NCBI GenBank assembly: GCA_035772785.1
Contig: JAOCPU010000002.1
Span: 124,001-188,000, forward strand
From: Phlebiopsis flavidoalba
Lineage: Eukaryota > Basidiomycota > Agaricomycetes > Polyporales > Phanerochaetaceae
DNA length: 64,000 nucleotides
Direction: 5' to 3'
In this document: positions 34,532 to 48,300 of the stretch, in pieces
How the letters are laid out: each line of letters opens with the position of its first letter
Position numbering within the stretch: the stretch's first letter is position 1
The notes under the pieces: model-generated
The model's input: the letters and a program-made list of their open reading frames with translations, nothing else
Database searches by the model: none
Told to the model about the DNA's origin: nothing
Program-made: the position numbers and the translations under genes

Positions 34532-36555
34532 TTAACCAAGCACTCCCTTTGAAAACGCTGGCGCTGCTGGAACGTTACCCGATTCCTCAAGTTTCATCGT
34601 GACCTCATTGAGAGCAGTTGAATGCCCCCAATAACTACTCGACCAAATGAGCTTTTTATATTCTAGCAACAATGACGTCAAAATTGAAGCTGCTTTCAGT
34701 AAGCCCTCATCGAGCATCAGAGCCAATGAACCATATCTCTCGGTATCTTCCTCGCACAAAGCGCACCTCACCACCGTGCCCCCAGCTTCCATGCCTCGTC
34801 TGGCTTCAGCGTCCAGAATAAGCCTGGGGGCCCGAGCTCCATAGAAGTTCGCCTGTTTAGCCACGCTATGTCATTGTCACGTCTCCAAAGAAACGAACGT
34901 GATGCAGATGACAGCTCTCTATCGGGTGGCCCTTGTTTCGCTAGACGCATAGCAAGAGAATGCGTCCAATATCGATGCTGAGTGGGGCTCTCCTCCAAAC
35001 GGTTGTTCTTTTGCGAGTCTGGGATGGTGCATGCCACTGTGGGATTGTATATCCTCAATGAGCGCAGCAATGGGAGATCTTGTGTTCCGGTTCCAATGGT
35101 TAAGAACTGCAAGCCATGCTTTGAGGCTCCTTCACAGTGCGGAATGCGAAAGTTCGCGCAATGAACGGAGCTTGTGTGACGGAAGGGAAAATTGGATTCG
35201 AATCTTGCAAAAAAAAGTAATGCAACAGGACTGGACATCACTGAATAAGGACGAGTAATTGTCTTTCTGAAGGGCTGTAATTTCTTCGAATGTGATTCGT
35301 GGGACGTGATTGCGCTTGTGTCGTTTCGCCGCGGGCAAACTTGAAACACGCTGGACATGCTTTTCGATCGGCGCTGCCTTGCCGGAAACCAATTTGGCCT
35401 CCGACAAAGAGTAATCACGGGAGGTCAAAAGCTGCCGTTCCTCAATACATCCTCTGCCATCCTTTTGGGAAGATAGAATGTCCAAGGGTAAGAGCGGGAT
35501 CTAGGGTCCGTCACCGGCCACGAAGGTATATCTGGCATGTTATGACAGGTATGAGAGGCTCGATTCAATAAGAAAGTGCAAGCACTCGGGTTTGCCCTCA
35601 TCTCCTGGGAGTACAATCAATGAACCGAGATGCTCCAGACGAACCATGTGGTTTTGAAGGTACGGTCGCATCGTAATCCCACTTGATGATGTTGATTAAA
35701 GTGAGATCTTCAAGAAGCGGTAGATGACAGAGTAGTTTTTGCCAATTGTATGACACTGTATCGCTCTGTGCGTACTAACGTTCAGTTCGACGATGGTTGG
35801 TCGCAAAAACGCGAAATCGGTGAAATTGGGGGGAAACGATGAGAGATATAGTGGCCTTTAAACCGAGGGAGCGCTGTGTGGCGCGAGAAGAACCAAAAAC
35901 GTCCTCGACAAGGTCAACGTCTTCCGAGTTGAGACAGTCAAGGTGAAGCTCGATGGTCTGAAGCATCGGGGGGCGCGGATTCGGGCACCTCACCCGAACG
36001 GACCATGTTAGATATTGCTGATACTCGGCGAGACCCATCACTCCAGGGACCCTGAGCCAGAGATTGATATGTTGGAGCCGATTCTTACACCGCATATGCC
36101 AATGTAGTGAAGAATTTGGGATCTAGGAATTCATCGATGTCGTGTTTTCGCGGGGAATATGGACAGTGGAAGGTCCTGGGAGAGCTTCATGAACGTCTCG
36201 GTGCATTCTCGAAGTGTGAACCAGTGGGAAAATGGTAGTCCAAAGCTCTGGAATACCTCGTAGCAACATCTCGCCACAGACTACACACATGTGTGATCCG
36301 CAGCCACTTTGAATCTTGATAGGAGCTGGCAGGCACAAAGTGGACAATAAATGATGGCGAGAATCTCGTTGGAAAAAAAATACGGGAGATGATTGGGGTA
36401 CAGTCGCATTCCTATAAGTGCAAAGGTGTAGTAGATCTTTGATAGTATCCTGGTACGTCTTGCGGCGAGCCGCAATCGCGCCATCGTATATCGCGTTCGT
36501 CGTTGAGCGAGAGCGTGTCGACGCGGCCCGGGGGCGTTTGAAGGTCAGACATCAT
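34532..36555 (-). CDS. F-box/LRR-type protein c, frame-disrupted
   Basis: Basidiomycete F-box proteins of this type are thought to be substrate receptors of SCF ubiquitin ligases. The likely start at 36555 (first of two adjacent ATGs) gives MMSDLQTPPGRVDTLSLND, similar to the N-terminal LSLNE region of F-box gene b. The F-box follows as SNEILAIIYCPL near 36370. The family block then spreads over two frames: KWLRITHVCSLWRDVA and RGIPELWTTIFPLVHTS, near 36210-36310. LRR-like pieces follow: MLQTIELHLDCLNSEDVDLV near 35970, LPLLRSLRI near 35070 and YGSLALMLDEGLLKAAS near 34720. A stop lies at 34532. It is interrupted by several frame changes. The F-box identity is clear; the extent of the C-terminus is less certain. 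Confidence 0.6.
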
Positions 36556-38763
36556 GTCTGACACTTGCTTCTAAGGCAGCTAAATATTATTACAGAGAGA
36601 AAACTCACGAGTTTCGGTAAAGATGCGAATGTGTTGGTGGTTGGTAGGCAAAGTGCACGAAGCATTCGCGAGGCGCGATCGGTGACGCGGTGACGCGCGA
36701 CCTTGCCGCAAGGCGCTTGTTTGTGGAAGGTTTTCACCGAGGCTCGATGGGGAGTTTTTTGCGCAAGTCGAAGAGTTACGACAGTCATAACGAAGGTATC
36801 AATCAACATTGCAAGGTGCGGGAAAATTTGAGCAATGTATGTTACAAACGAGACACAATTGGCGTTCATGTAGTATAAGCGTCCAATCAGAACAATAAAA
36901 TCCACTGTGAGGTGCGTTCCAGAGAAAAACCCACGAAGTTCGGCCCGGCCACCTGGCGAACTTCACAAATTCACCCCGGAAAACGGGCCTACACAGGGCG
37001 AAAAGTGCAGAACGGGCGAAAGTCGCCCTTCAGCGTTTAACAGCAGATTTTCCTCCGATATGGGTAATTTCGCGCGACATGCTATGGCGCTTAAGGGTAA
37101 AGGAGGAACGCGTCATCTTTTCCCCTCTGACCTTCACCGTCCATCATCGTACTGAGATGGGTCCCCCCCCCTCCTCGACATATCCCTGCGGTTTTCCTCC
37201 TCTACTCCACAGTTTCTGAACACTTGACCCAAGGACAGCAATATATCAGCCGTAAGCCACGCTCCTCCTTCAATCCGACGCGTGATTGCGCGGCTTGCTT
37301 GCAAAGGAACCAGCTGACGCGTTGTTCTAAAAGGAGGTCGGGGTAGCCCGCGTAGCACAGGCCCACGTTGTGACAACGCTCTTCCGCGGTGCGTACTTGA
37401 CACTGTAGCTTCTACAGCGGTAGTTGAACTGACTTTTTTGACGCTCGTCATAATCAAATAGCAGCATTCTCACGTATTTGGTTGTCGGCCCAAAGCGCAA
37501 GTTGTGACATCACATTTCGCTAGGATTGAAGTGTAAGTGTGTAATCCCTTTTAGCTACGACAACCTCTATTAATTGCCGTGATATATAGTGTGGCCCACT
37601 AGATGGCATATGCCGTTGACCGTGACAGTAGAGATGGGTGTGCACGCCGCGCCGGGTAAGTTTATGTGATGATAGTATCCCCTCCAAGCTAATGGTTTCT
37701 AATCCCAGATTAATTTTAGCTGAGGAGCAGCAAGTCATCTCCATGCATTTCATACTGAGAGGTGTGTATTGTACAAAACCAACACCGCAGTCACCCACTG
37801 ACCCCCGCTCATATGTATATCCTCCCCTGTCACAAGCACTTAATACAGTAGGTACTGGTACTCATTTCAGACCCTGGAGAGCGAATGTCAAGTAGCATAG
37901 TAGTTTTCACTGTATTGTACTAGATCCATAGGTTTTATACAATATATAATGGATTCTGACGCAATTTGGCGGCGTTGTGGTAATACAATTCGCCCTATAA
38001 AAGCGGTGGAATATGCGCCAGTTGTCAGATGACGCCCCCGTCCTACCGCGTCAGGGCGAAATTACATGGGCGAATACATCATGACGGGCTGAAACGTCCA
38101 ATGTTCGGTCGGGGCCGAAGTTTATAACATTAAGAAATATCACAGTCTACCGAAACCTGTTGACCAGGTGCGACAGCACCCGGTTATCTTGGTTGAAAAT
38201 GAGACCTTCCTTCACGGCGATACACCCCTTTCTCCCCTCACGGTACCTGGCGAAGATTCGCCCCACTCTCTTCCCGAACTCCGCTACAACAGTGATCATG
38301 AATTGGTGTTGTGATCATTTAATACCACCATGGCTTCCGCTTTTTTTGTCCCCACTTCGATGGAAGCAAATTCCAGGTGTATTTTAGGTTTCCTTGCTTG
38401 GATTGATTTTTGGAAAACACTGAATTTTTTTAATAAAACTACCTTTGTCACGATTTGAGAGATCTGGTGATCACATTACATTCCCCTGCAAGGTCCCAAC
38501 TAGGAAAATGAATGGCGCGCTAGGTCAACGTCATGTCGTAGGCTAACATCGTACGCTCCGAACTACGCTCCGGCTAGGCCGTAGACCCCGGAGCTCACAC
38601 AACGAGGTCCCTCAGCTTCGCACCAGATGACTTATTCTTGTCCCTATCGCCCTTGCGACGATGCAAGTGTGCGCGGCCGTAAAGATTGGTGGCACTGTAA
38701 GAGAATCCTAACCTTGTCCTCTTCCGGAACGATAGCCGCTGACAACCCCACATCCAATAATCC
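36556..38763. other. Intergenic between F-box genes
   Basis: No coding region recognised. Minus-strand frame 36552-36905 and plus-strand frames near 37640 and 38160 lack motifs. Moderately AT-rich around 37.5-38.5 kb, which may hide old transposon debris, but no termini were found. Confidence 0.4.
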
Positions 38764-39161
38764 TTAGGTAGCTTCAATCGAGCAAGGTATATACTTTGTG
38801 CATACAATGCAATCTCTGGCCAGTGGCATAGCCCATGCTTCTTCGCTTCGCTTCCAGAAACGCATCGATGTTTTCGACAGGTGTGTGCCCTCTCCTTCTA
38901 AGCAGGCCTGTATTCGACACTCCCCTGGATGTATGGTGCCACCTGTACAATCACTGAGCCGTAGGGTGCGAAGGTGTGGAAGAGGGATAAGAGATACGTT
39001 CAATTGTTGGCTAGGCTTGGGTGTCGTGGTTGTCCGAGCCTAATCTTTTACCGAGCTGAATCAATGAAGCCAGAACATGTTCAGTTCCATGCAAGTGCAA
39101 TTCTTGAAGCTGGAGTGCAATGGCGTAAGCCATATAGCAGGTTGTGGCTCATTTGACACTC
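38764..39161 (-). pseudogene. 3' part of F-box/LRR gene a, severed by transposon B
   Basis: Immediately left of the Plavaka-type element, the minus strand encodes LRR-type pieces: ALQLQELHLHGTEHVLASL near 39100, IPLPHLRTLRLSDCTGG near 38980, then a C-terminal tail ending at a stop at 38764. No F-box is present here. The strand, the LRR style and the abrupt beginning at the transposon edge indicate that it is the continuation of the F-box gene whose 5' part lies at 48789-50057 on the far side of the element. At least one additional frameshift separates the two LRR pieces. Confidence 0.55.
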
Positions 39162-39199
39162 CATCAGGGAAATCCCTCCGCCCTAATTAGGGACTTGTG
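39162..39199 (+). repeat. Left terminal repeat of element B
   Basis: Begins CATCAGGGAAATCCCT and contains the perfect palindrome CCCTAATTAGGG at 39181-39192. It aligns with the reverse complement of 48748-48785 with small gaps. Confidence 0.7.
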
Positions 39200-40549
39200 G
39201 GCACTAGCTGTCCACTATTGAGACTAATCGGCTGTGACATACTAGCACGACTAGTACGTGCCTAATTAGAACATGATAGGATAGCTAGTCGGATAGATAG
39301 GGTTTATTAACAAGCAAGCATATATAAAACACGTATACAAAATACTCACCATCTGTGGCAAGCTCAGGCTGTTCGTCGAATAACCGTCTCGTTGGCCACA
39401 CTGTGGTTTACGGTTTGCCGTTAGCAGGCTCTGAGTCGACTGGCAAGCCTGCCGGCACGTAGACTCGATGAAACCCTAAGTCTTCAGCCTTGGCCATAAT
39501 ATGGAGGTCTCTCATGCTCGTTTATATGCACCATGATATGGTGGAATATTCCTCGTATGTTCATTCCTGTCATGACTGTTTTTGTCCGCCGCCGAGCGCG
39601 ACGAGATCGGATGACCGCCACATTCACGGTCACGGTCACTTGATGATCAGAGTGACGCCCCTCAATCTGGCTGGCTTCAATGGTCGGGGTTTGGAGCGTC
39701 CACATATTAGCGGGACTAGTCCTTTATATATTGTTTTTGGACCAGCCGCGGAGACGCTGCATAACGCAGTCTGGCATGGCCAGGGGAGCGAGATCATGGT
39801 GGTGGTTGCGACGAACGCGTTCGCAAGCCCTGATATAAGTGTCCGTTAAATGAAATAGACGCCTAGGCGCCCGCGTCCACAACGATGACGATGATCTGGA
39901 CTACGTATTGTTTCAAGGCTGTCGAGATCATAGTAAACATTGTAAATACTGTACCAAACACTGGTGAGCTACTATGAGCTGGCTGATACAAATATGTGAA
40001 AATATCTAGACATAAATATAATACTGCCACTCCTCCTCTGGTCGGCAGCGGCCAATGTCACCTCCAATACAGTCCGCTCTGATATTCATGCACTGATATC
40101 TCAATCAACGTCCTCATCGATTACATTGTATCCGTCGGTTTCTCGTCCTTACGGATTCCGCGCGTTTGACTTTATTTGTACATGCGCGCATTGTACTCGG
40201 TTATACTGACGGCGTTGGTCTTGTGGCCGTCGCGGATGAGCTTCCGATCGGTGGATGCAGCTGGAGCGAGGGGGTAATCCGGCTTCGCGTCCCAGGCCGA
40301 CCTATAGTAACTCCAGACATCGGCCAGTTATAGCGATGTTACTCTATCAAGGAGAACGTGATTTGAAAAGCTCACCTGTATAGAGCCCTAAATGATGGCA
40401 GCTGCAGGCACTGACCGGTGACAAGCAGCTATCAGCGTTCTCAGGTTTTGCAGGTACCCCGGAGAAGTCCGCAGCTAACGGAGGGGCTCGTTCACTGAAC
40501 CTCATACTGCACCACCGAAGGCACAGGATTGGCAGATGCGGCTGGAATG
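39200..40549. other. Left non-coding arm of element B
   Basis: AT-rich for the first 200 bp. A plus-strand open frame at 39490-39849 has no recognisable motif. No other gene seen. Confidence 0.35.
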
Positions 40550-41259
40550 TCACGGTGGCGGCGCCGGACTGTGTGGCGGCACAACTGATGGGTCTTGCGT
40601 GACTATGCTGGCTGCGACGAGAGGACTCGAGTCCGAGTCGGCCTCATCCTTGGGCTTCAAGTCCTTGCGAGAGGTGCCCCGCGGACCCATCGAGGCGGCC
40701 AACGCTTTTTTTGGCTCTCGGCACCCAATGACTTGAAGTCCGCTATGGTCTCGGATCTTGCAGTGTCCAGTGGACTCGTACTTGCCCTGCGCTTGCGAAT
40801 CCGAGCTGGCGGTGGCTTGCGAGTCCGAGCTGGTGGTGTCGGAGGTGGCGACGATGTCACCAGTGACAGCGTCGTTCCAGGTCACGGTTGGCGTTCACCC
40901 GTGTCGGCTCTGGAGTTTCTTCGGGTGACTCCATCGTGGTTTCTGGATAGACGGCTAAGACCGTAAGGTGCCGGACAGGTTAGAATACTCGGCAGTAATG
41001 TAATTATAGCATAACGCACCTTTTCTTTTTGCCACAGAGACACTCGCACTCGCACCGTGACGATGCCTGAATCTGCACTGTGGACTCTCCGGCTTCGGGC
41101 CCCCCGCCCCATTGCTTGTCCGTATGGGTCTCTACAGATGCAACACGACGCGTCTGCACTGATGCCGTAGTCTGGTCCAGGTCTTCTGCGCCAGTCGACG
41201 CATCCATCGAACTGCGGCGGTCCGACTTGTTGGGGTGAATTCGCGAAGAGGCCTAGCAC
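40550..41259 (-). CDS. Ser/Thr-rich hypothetical frame within element B
   Basis: Two minus-strand frames (40882-41259 and 40550-40885) could be joined by an intron. The downstream one is very rich in Ser, Thr, Asp and Ala (runs such as SDSQATASSDSQ) and ends in a Pro-rich tail. I recognise no domain. It lies downstream of the transposase on the same strand, separated by about 0.4 kb. It could be an extra product of the element or non-coding. Confidence 0.3.
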
Positions 41260-41643
41260 ATACTCAGAGTCAGAGGTCTGTGAATCAGACTACCGCCTGG
41301 GCCAAAAGCCTGATAAGCGTTACGGTCAGCATACAAAACGGCTCATATATGTGAAAATGGTACGTACACACTCAAGTCGCCATTAGATACATGGGTCGTT
41401 GCGAGCGACGTTCTCTCAATGCATAGGCGCCCGTTCCATCGCAGATGTCGATGTCTTGGGACGGCTCGTATTCATTGGAATCATGCCCGCTGGAGTTGGG
41501 CAGGATTTTGGGTCGAGGAGACTCAACGCAGGTGAGAGTTCACGAGAGTAAACGCGGCATGGCAAAAATTGATTTGATGCACTGACACAATTCATCATTA
41601 GTGCTACTAGTCTACGATACGGATGCTAGGGCCATTAGTGCTA

Positions 41644-44600
41644 TTAAAGAACGGTACCATAGGTATGACGGTCAGTGAAACTATTCACTAAAAAGGTATC
41701 ACATAAATCCAACACATTAGCACTCGTCCAGTCCGATGGGACACTCTGCCCCTAAATGACGTAGTACACGTTGCATACTACGGCGTATGTTCTCTAACGG
41801 CACTATGTTTGCCTCACGGAATCCCTGTCGCATAGATTTTTTTACCTTGTATAATCCGTGCAGAGGCTCGGGGGCATTCGTGAATGGGGTAAACCACTCT
41901 ACATAGGCCAGATACGAAGGTTGGCGTGCCGCGAGGGAACACAGCACTAGCGTGGCGCTCGGGAATCGTAAAGATGACCTTGACGCGTCCGAGACGGTAT
42001 CCTGTGAAGAATATTTGTCATGTAATCAATGCTTTATGTACAGTGCTGCGTACCTTTAATGCCTATTGAGCTGCCATTTCCATTATTGACCATGTGCCAA
42101 GTCGAAGCGACCAGGGACGTTGTTTTGCCGCGAGAGTCGGTCGATCGTGTCGTGGCGGCGAGGCATGTATCCATCATACTCATCTGAGGCATGACGATAA
42201 CGAGGAAAATCAGCCTCCCAAAACTTGGCCTTGTGGTAAACCCGAACTGGTGTTGTGAAGTCAAAATGGAACCGGAAGACCATGTCGTCGGCACGCGCAT
42301 CCGCGTCAAGGTCGGATGTGCCAACGTTACAGCAAAACGTGCAAGGGTCTCTGAGAACGCGCTTGCGCCGTACTCCTCTTCGAGCACCTGGAACGGAACT
42401 GCCTTTGCAGAAGGCTCGCGAGTCATAAGTACGTGGCTGGAGTTATGCTTATGCAGCTCGTTGACACTGTCCAATGAAGGTCGGCCAGCTTCGACCCATT
42501 TAATGTAGCGATCGTGACGAAGCACTTTTCCTTCCGCTCAAGCCAGAGCGTCATTTGCGTGTACTCGTCCTTACGGTTCGTCGTCGCCGGTATGCCTCCT
42601 GGCAAGGTCGATGTGGAGCCGCTCGGTTGTACTCCGTGTTGAAGTTGTCGGTGGTCCCGAGAAGCTCGATGAGATATCGATAGTGTTCGAGAGCGTGCAT
42701 TTTTGGGAAGTCAAAATGGTCGCATTGGGATAAGATGCCGAGATCAATGAAGATCTGTTTGTTGTCGTGGAAGCGGCGGAGGGCGTCGTCCAGAGCGTCC
42801 AATGACTGTTGGCCATGGACTAGATACTGCGCCAGGTAGGTAAAGTCAAGCCAGAGCTCGCACGGACAGAATGAGTCGATTTGGTGATGCGTTATTGGGT
42901 AGCTTCATCCCAATTATTAGACCGAGGAGAATTCGGCAGATATCCGCATGAGCTCGCGGATGAACCAATCCGGTCAATCGGGACAGTGAGGTCACGCCTT
43001 TGAAGAAAAGGCGGACGTTGTGATTTGGGTGGGAAGCGGCGGCACCTCGCGTTGATCTCGTCTTCACTATACGCGTCTTTGACCCAAGAGAATAGATGCT
43101 TTATCACGCCCTGATGCAGTTGGTGAAGAATGTCGGGAGGAAATGAGGTGAAAATGTCGGCATAGGGGAGACGGTGCCAGAACGGCTCGCAAACGGCTTG
43201 ATCCCAACGCGCTTGCACGCAACGGTTGTATTCTGCATCGGACATTTTATGCGCACGGTCAAGAACGTTGAGTACAGCCTGCATGTCACGGAACTCGTCT
43301 GGCGGATCTGCGCCTAGGTCGCCTAGCTCGTTGCGCTTGCGAGCATTGGGGAGGGCAAGCAACGCAGTCCCCGCTCTTAAACACAGGAGACCAAAACCTG
43401 TTCAGGATAGTCGCCAACGTAGGCGGCATAAATCGGGTGGCAGCGGCGGGTGAGGCCATCGGCGCTCGTCATTGGAATCCCATCAAGGCCGGCCTCCTCC
43501 AACGGCTGGAGGATTGCTCGCATACATTCGTGAAATAGATTTGCTTGGGTGCGTCGTCGAAGTGATTTATTCTTGATATGGTCGAGTTTACTGGTCGGCA
43601 GATAACCGAGAAGAACGTGACCGCCCTGTGATGGACGGCTACGGATATCCTTTGGCAAATTACCGATCGTCAAATAGACTGGGTACGCAGCCTTGTTGCG
43701 GAATAATGTCAGCTGTGTCTTGTCTGACGAGATGACCAGCGGGATGATAGTTCCGCCAGGTTTGCGTGCCTCGACCTGTGACTGTTACAGTGGATAGGTA
43801 AGTGTCCAGACAACTAAATACATGCAACAGTCATCAACTCACCTGGACCGCCCACCACCATTTTTTGCAGTATGCATGTCATGAAAGACACGCTGGACTT
43901 TGTCCCTGATCGGAGTAGTGACGCTCGGGCTTGAAGATGAGATGGCTTGAGCGAACTCCGGCTCACTATAGAGCGCCCGGATACAGTCCATCACATCACG
44001 GAAAAACACGTCGAACGCCTCGCCAGCGACAACAACTTCGTGGCGTTGGAAGCGGGGGTGTCGCGCAGACGGCAGGCTATCAACCAAGGCGTTGATCTCG
44101 GCGGCCGTCTTAAAGGAAAGTCCTAGCTTATCGACGACCTGGAAGCATCCAGTTAGCAATCAAGAAGGCAAGAGGAGCCCTTGCAAACGTCACGTACCCC
44201 ATCGATGCTCAAGAGATCGCTCACAGCAGTCGAGCTTGGGCCACGGAGTTTCGCCCAACGCGCAAACTCCCAGTCCACGCGGTGATGCGAACGGCGCATA
44301 AGGCGAGTTGTTGCTGTTGTCTCCGTCCTCTGAATCAACTTCCAGGGCGGTTTGGTAGTGACCGTAACCACTTGGAGCATCTGCCGACTCCGAAGACGAA
44401 TGATGGGAACGAGAAGGATTACTGGTGTGGGGCGCCGGCAGCCGTGGAAGGGTATTCAGTTTTATACACTTTTGCGCGAAGTGCTGACTCCATGCGTTCT
44501 TGCGAGACATTATTCACGGCAGGAGGTATAGCAGCGGCCTCACCCTGGGCTGGATGGTCTGGCTGGGGTAGTTCTCTCGATATCGCTGGTGCGCCGGCTG

Positions 44601-45112
44601 CGATGTTGTCGTGGTCACGTTCAGGCTCCCAACCGGGGTTTCGATTGGCTTCCAAGTCGGCGACAATGTTCTCGTCATCGCCATCATCGTCGACAATGTT
44701 CTCGTCATCGCCGTTGTCGTCAACAGCACCTTCGGCAGCACCAGCAGCTCCGAGTCCAGAGCCTGGGTTATTCCCTCCATGTGGGTCTTGTATCGGCTCA
44801 ATATCTTGCTGAATAGGAGCTTGCTCTTCAGGTGCCCAGCCTGGGAGGTCGTCGAGTGCATAGTCTTCAGGCGGACCAAAGAAGTCTCCCTGGAATGGGA
44901 CGGGCTCTTTTGTCCGCATCTGACTCAGAGTCGACATCCATCCCATCGGATTCTTGCTGCGCCTGGTTTCTTTGGCGGTGACGGCGTCGTCGTGGGGTTC
45001 GGGGGCCATAATACGCATCCTTGCACGCTCGATTGGTTGCACGCTCAACGTGAGCCGCGTAATGTCGCCGGCCTGGATAACTGATATGACAGCCTGGGCA
45101 GATTACTGACAT
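41644..45112 (-). CDS. Plavaka-type transposase, frame-disrupted
   Basis: Cut-and-paste transposase of the Plavaka group related to Kyakuja-Dileera-Zisupton elements. The ATG at 45112 starts a zinc-finger-like N-terminus (CPGCHISYPGRRHYAAH), followed by an acidic linker (44450-44900). Conserved blocks in order: WEFARWAKLRGPSSTAVSD (about 44230); VVVAGEAFDVFFRDV (about 44030); DMHTAK before a broken WWWAVQ (about 43860); TIGNLPKDIRSRPS (43670) and LLGYLPTSKLDHI; HPIYAAYVGDYPEQVLV (43430); DILHQLHQGVIKHLFSWV (43130); ICRILLGLIIGM (42930); RFHDNKQIFIDLGI (42770); TNRKDEYTQMTLWLERKE (42580); YLAYVEWFTPFT (41900); VLDLCDTFLVNSFTDRH (41690). The stop is at 41644. Frameshifts include an A-run of six at about 43870 and one just before the C-terminal motif. 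Family assignment is firm; activity of this copy is doubtful. Confidence 0.88.
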
Positions 45113-45370
45113 GATTGCGATAGAATTTGGAGATCGTGCGCGAGCTTTAATGGAGAGATAGCAGGTGAGTGTTACGACTGGACTTCAAACACCGCAGGGA
45201 GCTGGCTAACCTCGCTTATCTCAGCCAATTTACTGCTGAGGCGCTCGTCAAACTTTGCGTCGCGTTCTCTCTCTCCCTCACGTTCTCCAGCCACCGAGCA
45301 CCTTGGTACACAGAATGGGGGATCGTCCCTCGCCGTGAGAAAGAGGTCAAAGAGGGCGAGAGTACCGTGG
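45113..45370. promoter_or_regulatory. Shared divergent promoter region of element B
   Basis: A 258-bp interval separates the start codons of the minus-strand transposase and the plus-strand DUF6532-like gene, so both must use this interval for initiation. No TATA box or defined operator could be pinpointed. The role is inferred from gene arrangement only. Confidence 0.4.
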
Positions 45371-48300
45371 ATGGCGCTGCTACAAACCAGAGCTGCGCGT
45401 GCTGCCGCAAAAGCACAGAAAAAGCAACAAGCTCAAATGGCTGAGCAAGCCGAAGCTGAGCTTGTATCCAGTTTCGCCGTTTACGCTTATACTTCGTGGC
45501 CATCCCAGCTGACCGACATTGCGACAGAAATACCTCGTCGCTCTAAAGAGAAGGCTATGCAGGACAAACGTAAGCCACCTCTCACCATAGCAGAACACAA
45601 TAATCATGATTCACTTACAGTCTGGATGGCCAACCAAATGACTCGCACATCAAGGAGCAATCCAGCCGACGACGGCAACGGTAATGAAGAGGGTCCGTAA
45701 GTCGGTCAGGCAGGGGAAGGCCGAGCCAAAGAAAAAGAAGACATCGTCGACGCAAAAGAAATCTCGCCATAGTGAAGTGGGGGACAACGGTGGGTACAAG
45801 AATGTGCATTAGAGAACGATGTCGTTGACTGCAGAGTATCCAGCGCGAGACGGCCCTAAAAAGGGTAAGAAAAGTACGACCAAACAAAAGCCCGGTGCGT
45901 ATTACTGTGGGTCCACCTTCCGTATACAGCCTGATATAATCGCACCTGGCAGTTGACGCCGCGCGGCCTGTTCTGAACCGTGCATTGCTCGACGACGACA
46001 CAGTGCTACCCTCTGCCCCAGCTCCTCCCCTACCCACCAAGGAGGTACGCATCAAGGACAAGCGTACCAACAACTCGTCAAGTTCAAAAAAGAAGAGTAA
46101 CAAAGCTGTCCCTGCGCCGGCCAAAACAAAGAAGAGATCCTCACCGAGAGATGCAGATTCAAGGCTCGGGATGAGTAAGTCTTTCGTTGTCGCTGCCGCG
46201 GTCACGAGTCATCTCGCTGACTTGGATCCAAGGTCTGGCGACTCCGACGTCTCAGATTCTTCGGTTGAATACGAGTCTGAGATGGAAGAGTCTTCTGAAC
46301 TGAGTGCGAGCGAAGACTCAGACGAAGACGAAGACGATGCCGAGCTCGCCGAACTTGCGTCTGCATGTTCTCGTGAAGACGACAAGACCTACGAAGGCAA
46401 TGGAGAAAATGACAGTAACGAAGAGTCTGATACGAGCGATGAGATCGAGCAGGACGCATTGGCTGCTGAGGTGCAGGACCTCAACAGTGAGCCCGACGAA
46501 GTTCAATCGGACAAGGTAGGTCCCTCCTGTGTCTCACGAGATTTTGCACAATGTCTTACTTTATCAACGGCCAGCCCCAGGGACCGCGCCCATCAGTAGT
46601 TCGGATGACGAGTCACTGCCCGAAGACAATGACGAAGACAACGGTGAAGACATACTACACGCAAAATCTGCTCACGGCTCTACGAAATCGTCGAAACGCA
46701 AGCGCAAGGAAACCAAAGCCGACCAAAAGGGCTCAAAGAGAATCAAACAAAAACGGCTTGAGGATGTAAGTGACTACGAATATACTAGCATGAGATATAC
46801 GCGACTGAGCTCTCGTTATGCCAGCGTCCACGCATGCGACAGACATCAAGCCCCGAGCCGTCTGGTACCACTCGGCACAAGTCAAAACACACGAAAACCA
46901 GCGCTGCGATCGTTCCAGTGAAAAGCCGCACGGCGGCCAAGACCACGGCGGTCAGGGAACGTTCGAAGAAAGGCCGCCCTTGTGTGCGCACCATGTCGGT
47001 AAACCGAGCTACACTAACCTTACCATGTGGGAAGAGGACTTCCACCCTGCTACACGCCTCGTATACTCAGAGAGAGACAAAGATGCGCTGAACATCACTG
47101 AGCAGAGCGAGCATATAAGGTCATTTGCAACGGCCGTCATCAAACGATGGCTGCACTTCCTTATATTCGAGAAAGGTATGTTTCTTCTTGTTGTCGGACT
47201 TGTTCCTAATTCGTGCCGTCTTGTAGGCTTCTTCCCGATCCAGCAGCGCTTTCAAATGCAGCGAGAGCTTGTCCTCGAAGTTGCAACCTCGGAGACAGAC
47301 ATCGACAAGCATATCATAGACCGGCTCCGTAACAACCCAACCTACGTCAAGATGTTCGCACGCGCGGTATGTACCACATCTCTACTAGAGCAGCAGTGCT
47401 AACGCTTTCAATTGGGCACTAGGCGGATCTGCGCAACACGCAATTTTTGGGGAAGATTATGAAGCCATCCGCGAAGGCATCTGTCAAGTCCGAGTATGGG
47501 CTGCCGGTCAAGCTGGCCACAGCGTCGCAAACGGCTGAGACCGATGCGGACACTGTTCAGCTTCTAACCAAAGAACATGTCAGCAAACTCATGACACACA
47601 TCGCCTTCTGCGCACTCGAAAGTGACATTCCCTACCGGTGGTGGCTTGGTAAGTTGCCTCGTAACTCCTATAGGTAGCTATCACTGACGGCTTCGCTGCT
47701 TCATCTCCAGCCTCTGGTCGACAGCGACAAGAGCTTTGACCGCACAATCCTGAGCACAATACTCGAGAGAGTGCTTCTTCGGAACCGGCGACTCGGCTTC
47801 CTCACGAGGGCGTGGTGGCGCAACCAGTATTGCAGCGCAATACTCCCACGAATTCAAGTCTTCAAGCTACTACCAGCCCCACGAGCTTGAGGTCCCCAAG
47901 CCGATGGTTGCGTTGGTATGTGCAATGGTGCGTATCTTCCAAACGTGATGATGATGAAACATATTATTAATCATCATCACCGTCACTATCATACCCAGAT
48001 CTCGGAGGCCCTTCGTGGTTGGTCCGACGGGACGTCTCAACGCAAGGATATCAACTCGACACTGCTTGAAAAGCAGTATAACACGGCGATGAAGGTCTTT
48101 GAACGAGCTGGCCAAACGACCACCCTGTGCAGTACCATCAAAACATGCACCGGCTCTACGTTGTCGCAAGGTGCGTTTGTCATTATGGCCTCAGAGCGTG
48201 TGACGGAAATGTGGCTGATGAACTCAATGCAGTGGGGGGGTGCTACCAAACAATGTATTCACGACAGTTAACGCAGACGACGACGCCGCAATGAAATGCA

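Noticed and set aside
41717..41719. Transposase stop codon at 41717
   Set aside because: In the next frame the conserved family C-terminus (VLDLCDTFLVNSFTDRH) continues to a stop at 41644, so the earlier stop is the result of a frameshift.
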